A stretch of DNA of 9,352 nucleotides from Myxococcales bacterium (GTDB lineage Bacteria > Myxococcota > Myxococcia > Myxococcales > Anaeromyxobacteraceae), in assembly GCA_021848865.1 (NCBI GenBank), contig JAJZTO010000085.1, positions 1 to 9,352 on the forward strand, in the 5' to 3' direction. This document shows positions 5,677 to 9,352 of the stretch, piece after piece. Position 1 is the first letter of the stretch. Every line of letters begins with the position of its first letter. Under the pieces are notes generated by a model, which saw only the letters and a program-made list of their open reading frames with translations, was not told where the DNA came from and made no database searches. The position numbers and the translations under genes are program-made.

Positions 5677-6869
5677 TGGCCCGCCCGACTCCGAGCGGCG
5701 CCCCGGCGGCGCGGGCGGGCTGGGGGCTCGACCCGCTGCTCCTCCTCGCCGTCCTGCTCCTCACCGCCATCGGCCTGGTGATGGTGTACTCCGCCAGCGC
5801 CGTGAAGGCCGGCGCCGAGCTCCACGACCAGTTCTACTTCCTGAAGCGCCAGCTGGTGGCGACCGGCATCGGGAGCGGGCTGCTGCTCCTGGGGCTGCGG
5901 CTCGGCGCCCGCGGCGCCGAGAAGCTCGCCTACCCCGTCCTCGGCCTCACCGTCGCCGCCATGGTGCTGGTGCTGGTGCCGGGCGTCGGCCGCATGGCCG
6001 GCGGGGCGCGCCGCTGGATCAACCTCGGGGTGGTGAGCTTCCAGCCGGCCGAGCTGGCCAAGGTGGCGCTGGTGCTCTACCTGGCCCGGTCGCTGGCCCG
6101 AAAGCAGGCCAAGGTGAAGCTCTTCTCCATCGGGTTCCTGCCCCATGCCCTGGTGGCCGGACTGCTCATGGCGCTCTGCCTCCTGCAGCGCGACTTCGGG
6201 ACCGGCGTGGTGCTGGGGCTGCTGCTCTTCGCCCTGCTCTTCGCCGCCGGCGCCAAGCTCGGCTACCTGCTGGCGGCGGGGCTCCTGGCGCTGCCCATCG
6301 CCTGGAAGGCGATCACCGGCACCCCCTACCGCATGCAGCGCATCCAGGCCTTCCTCGACCCGTTCCAGCACCGGGAGGGGCTGGGCTGGCAGATGGTCGA
6401 GTCGCTGCTGGGCATCGGCAACGGCGGGTGGCTGGGCCAGGGGCTGGGCCAGGGGAAGGCCAAGCTCTTCTACCTGCCGGCGGCCCACACCGACTTCATC
6501 GGCGCGGTGGTGGCCGAGGAGCTGGGGCTCCTGGGCATCGGCCTGCTGCTCCTGCTCTACGCCCTCTTCGCCTGGCGGGGGCTGCGCGCCGCCTGGCGGG
6601 CCCCCGACGCCTTCTCCTGCTACGCGGCGGTGGGCATCACCGTGCTGGTGAGCGCCCAGGCGCTCATCAACCTGGCCGTGGTCTTCGTGCTCCTGCCCAC
6701 CAAGGGGCTCACCCTGCCCTTCGTCTCGTACGGCGGCAGCTCGCTCATGACCCTGCTCGGCGCCAGCGGCCTGCTGCTCGCCATCTCCGGCGGGCGCGGC
6801 GGCTTCCTCTCCCGCGGCACCCAGGCGGTGCGGGTGGGACGCGGCCTGGCCCCGGAGGGCGTCCGATGA
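5676..6869 (+). CDS. ftsW: Septal peptidoglycan glycosyltransferase FtsW (SEDS family)
   Basis: This 397-aa inner-membrane protein of the SEDS family polymerises lipid II glycan strands at the division septum in partnership with an FtsI-type PBP. About ten hydrophobic segments are seen, for example 19-40, 56-76, 84-102, 127-139, 153-171, 174-192, 195-210, 281-299, 316-342 and 350-371. Motifs: VMVYSAS (35-41), [10 protein letters not shown] (109-118), [10 protein letters not shown] (121-130), [11 protein letters not shown] (170-180), [20 protein letters not shown] (265-284) and [17 protein letters not shown] (340-356). D273 in AHTDFI corresponds to the catalytic Asp of the SEDS family (D297 in E. 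coli FtsW). The Arg in QRDFG replaces the usual Pro. Position between murD and murG favours FtsW over its paralogue RodA. A hydrophilic N-terminal tail (1-17) and a basic C-terminal tail (372-397) should be cytoplasmic. The start at 5676 was chosen from the TGATG overlap and the SD; the stop overlaps murG by ATGA. Confidence 0.96.
   Translation: MARPTPSGAPAARAGWGLDPLLLLAVLLLTAIGLVMVYSASAVKAGAELHDQFYFLKRQLVATGIGSGLLLLGLRLGARGAEKLAYPVLGLTVAAMVLVLVPGVGRMAGGARRWINLGVVSFQPAELAKVALVLYLARSLARKQAKVKLFSIGFLPHALVAGLLMALCLLQRDFGTGVVLGLLLFALLFAAGAKLGYLLAAGLLALPIAWKAITGTPYRMQRIQAFLDPFQHREGLGWQMVESLLGIGNGGWLGQGLGQGKAKLFYLPAAHTDFIGAVVAEELGLLGIGLLLLLYALFAWRGLRAAWRAPDAFSCYAAVGITVLVSAQALINLAVVFVLLPTKGLTLPFVSYGGSSLMTLLGASGLLLAISGGRGGFLSRGTQAVRVGRGLAPEGVR
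6430..6453 (+). repeat. In-frame 12-nt tandem duplication in ftsW
   Basis: GGCTGGGCCAGG occurs twice without a gap and is a multiple of three long. It encodes the doubled LGQG of residues 253-260, just before the catalytic loop. Aligned by eye with the usual G-N-G-G-W-x-G-x-G-L-G pattern, the protein length here is normal, so this looks like local sequence homogenisation rather than an insertion. Confidence 0.5.
6854..6859 (+). promoter_or_regulatory. Strong Shine-Dalgarno of murG
   Basis: GGAGGG lies 6 nt before ATG 6866, the best ribosome-binding site in the window. Its spacing favours ATG 6866 over the second in-frame ATG at 6872 (12 nt away). Confidence 0.7.
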
Positions 6870-8022
6870 GGATGCTGGTCGCCGGCGGCGGCACCGGGGG
6901 CCACGTCTTCCCGGGCATCGCCCTGGCCGAGGAGGTGGTGGGGCGCCACCCGCAGAACGACGTGGTCTTCGTCGGCACCGCCCGCGGGCTGGAGGCGGAG
7001 GTGGTGCCGGCGGCCGGCTTCCCCATCGAGCTCGTCCGCGTCCAGGGGCTGAAGGGCAAGGGGCTGGCCGCGCTGCTCACCGGCCTGCTGGTCCTGCCGC
7101 GCGCCTTCCTGCAGTGCCTGCGCATCCTGCGGCGGTGGCGGCCCGACGTGGTGGTGGGCGTGGGCGGCTACGCCTCGGGCCCGGTGGTGCTGGCGGCCTG
7201 GGTGATGCGCATCCCCACCGCGCTGCAGGAGCAGAACGCCCTCCCGGGCCTCACCAACCGGCTGCTCGGGCGCGTCGTCCAGGCGGCCTTCACCGCCTTC
7301 CCGCAGGCCGGGCGGTACTTCGCGCGGGCCAAGGTGCACCAGCTCGGCAACCCCATCCGCCGGCAGCTGCTCGAGAACTACATGCACCCCTCGCTGGCCC
7401 ACGACCAGCCGCGGGTCCTGGTCTTCGGCGGGTCCCAGGGGGCCCACGCCCTCAACATGCGGGTGGTGGAGGCGCTGCCGCACCTCGCCGACCTCCGCGA
7501 TCGGCTGCGCATCACCCACCAGACCGGGATGAGCGACCGCGAGGCGGTGGAGCGGGCCACCCGCGCCGTCGGCTTCCAGCCCGACGTCCGGGCCTTCATC
7601 ACCGACATGAGCGCCGCCTACGCCACCGCCGACCTGGTGGTGTGCCGCGCCGGCGCCACCACCCTGGCCGAGCTCACCGTCTGCCGGAAGCCCTCGATCC
7701 TCGTCCCCTTCCCGGCCGCGGCCGACAACCACCAGGTGAAGAACGCCGAGAGCCTGGTGGAGGCGGGGGCGGCGGTGATGATCGAGGAGCGCGACCTCAC
7801 CGGCGAGGTCCTGGCCGCGGAGATCCGCGCCATCCTCACCGACCCGGACCGGCGCGAGGCCATGGCCCGGGCCGCCGGCCGGCTGGGGAGCCCGCAGGCG
7901 GCCAGCGAGATCACCGACGTCTGCACCCAGCTGGTGGAGCGGCGCTGGGGCTCGCGCGTCGGGCGCGACCGCGGCGAGGCCGCCGCCCCGGTCCGGCCGC
8001 CGGCGGGCGGCCCGAGGAGCCC

Positions 8023-8026
<4 letters not shown>
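6866..8026 (+). CDS. murG: UDP-N-acetylglucosamine--lipid I N-acetylglucosaminyltransferase (MurG)
   Basis: This 386-aa GT-B fold enzyme, peripheral on the cytoplasmic membrane face, adds GlcNAc from UDP-GlcNAc to lipid I to make lipid II. The N-terminal acceptor domain has the glycine loop [11 protein letters not shown] (7-17), a second glycine loop GVGGYASGP (98-106) and [12 protein letters not shown] (121-132). GNPIR (161-165) precedes the C-domain. The C-terminal donor domain has GGSQGA (188-193), [10 protein letters not shown] (261-270, typical of UDP-GlcNAc binding) and [14 protein letters not shown] (281-294). A hydrophobic/basic patch around 70-92 fits membrane association. Family members are usually about 355-365 aa. 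The last roughly 25 residues here (from about 361) form a Pro/Arg/Gly-rich tail that looks disordered. The start is set by the ATGA overlap with ftsW and the [21 protein letters not shown] is the expected N-terminus. The reading frame also runs open upstream through ftsW out-of-frame and was trimmed. Confidence 0.97.
8014..8019 (+). promoter_or_regulatory. Shine-Dalgarno of murC
   Basis: GAGGAG inside the final codons of murG, just ahead of ATG 8023 (5 nt if counted from GAGG), supports the ATGA-overlapped murC start. Confidence 0.6.

Positions 8027-9352
<1,326 letters not shown>

Noticed and set aside
6428..6865. In-frame upstream extension of murG
   Set aside because: It is an out-of-frame reading of ftsW. 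The MurG glycine loop begins seven residues after ATG 6866, which has a strong SD.

Overview
The window is a contiguous piece of a bacterial dcw (division and cell wall) cluster, read entirely on the + strand: the 3' end of a PASTA-tailed ftsI-type penicillin-binding protein gene, then murE, murF, mraY, murD, ftsW, murG and the 5' part of murC, which runs off the right edge. This is the classical order seen in E. coli and many other bacteria. Base composition is very GC-rich, and third codon positions are almost all G or C. Together with meso-diaminopimelate-type MurE, a PASTA domain on the FtsI-like protein and the codon style, this suggests a high-GC Gram-negative of the Myxococcota/Anaeromyxobacter kind. 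That taxonomic placement is an inference from style and was not tested by a search.

Layout: 1-136 is the end of ftsI. Positions 137-252 form a 116-nt gap, the only real intergenic space, holding small dyads and a weak sigma-54-like -24/-12 element. From 253 to the right edge there is essentially no spare DNA. murE/murF overlap by ATGA, murF/mraY abut as TAG-ATG, mraY/murD are 7 nt apart, murD/ftsW share one base (TGATG), and ftsW/murG and murG/murC overlap by ATGA. This architecture implies one polycistronic mRNA with translational coupling.

The genes cover most of one pathway. MurC, MurD, MurE and MurF successively add L-Ala, D-Glu, meso-DAP and D-Ala-D-Ala to UDP-MurNAc in the cytoplasm. 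MraY transfers the phospho-MurNAc-pentapeptide to undecaprenyl phosphate (lipid I), and MurG adds GlcNAc (lipid II). FtsW and FtsI polymerise and cross-link lipid II at the septum. murB, ddl, ftsQ, ftsA and ftsZ would be expected beyond the right edge but are not visible.

I found no mobile element, CRISPR array, RNA gene or undescribed system. All proteins have intact family motifs. The most unusual signal is a dense patch of A/T-ending codons near the 5' end of murE (codons 27-35), in a gene where such codons are otherwise almost absent; it may mark an overlapping regulatory element. Other points worth a look are the SD-less murE start, a sigma-54-like motif upstream of it, an Arg-for-Pro change in an FtsW motif and a MurG C-terminal tail.
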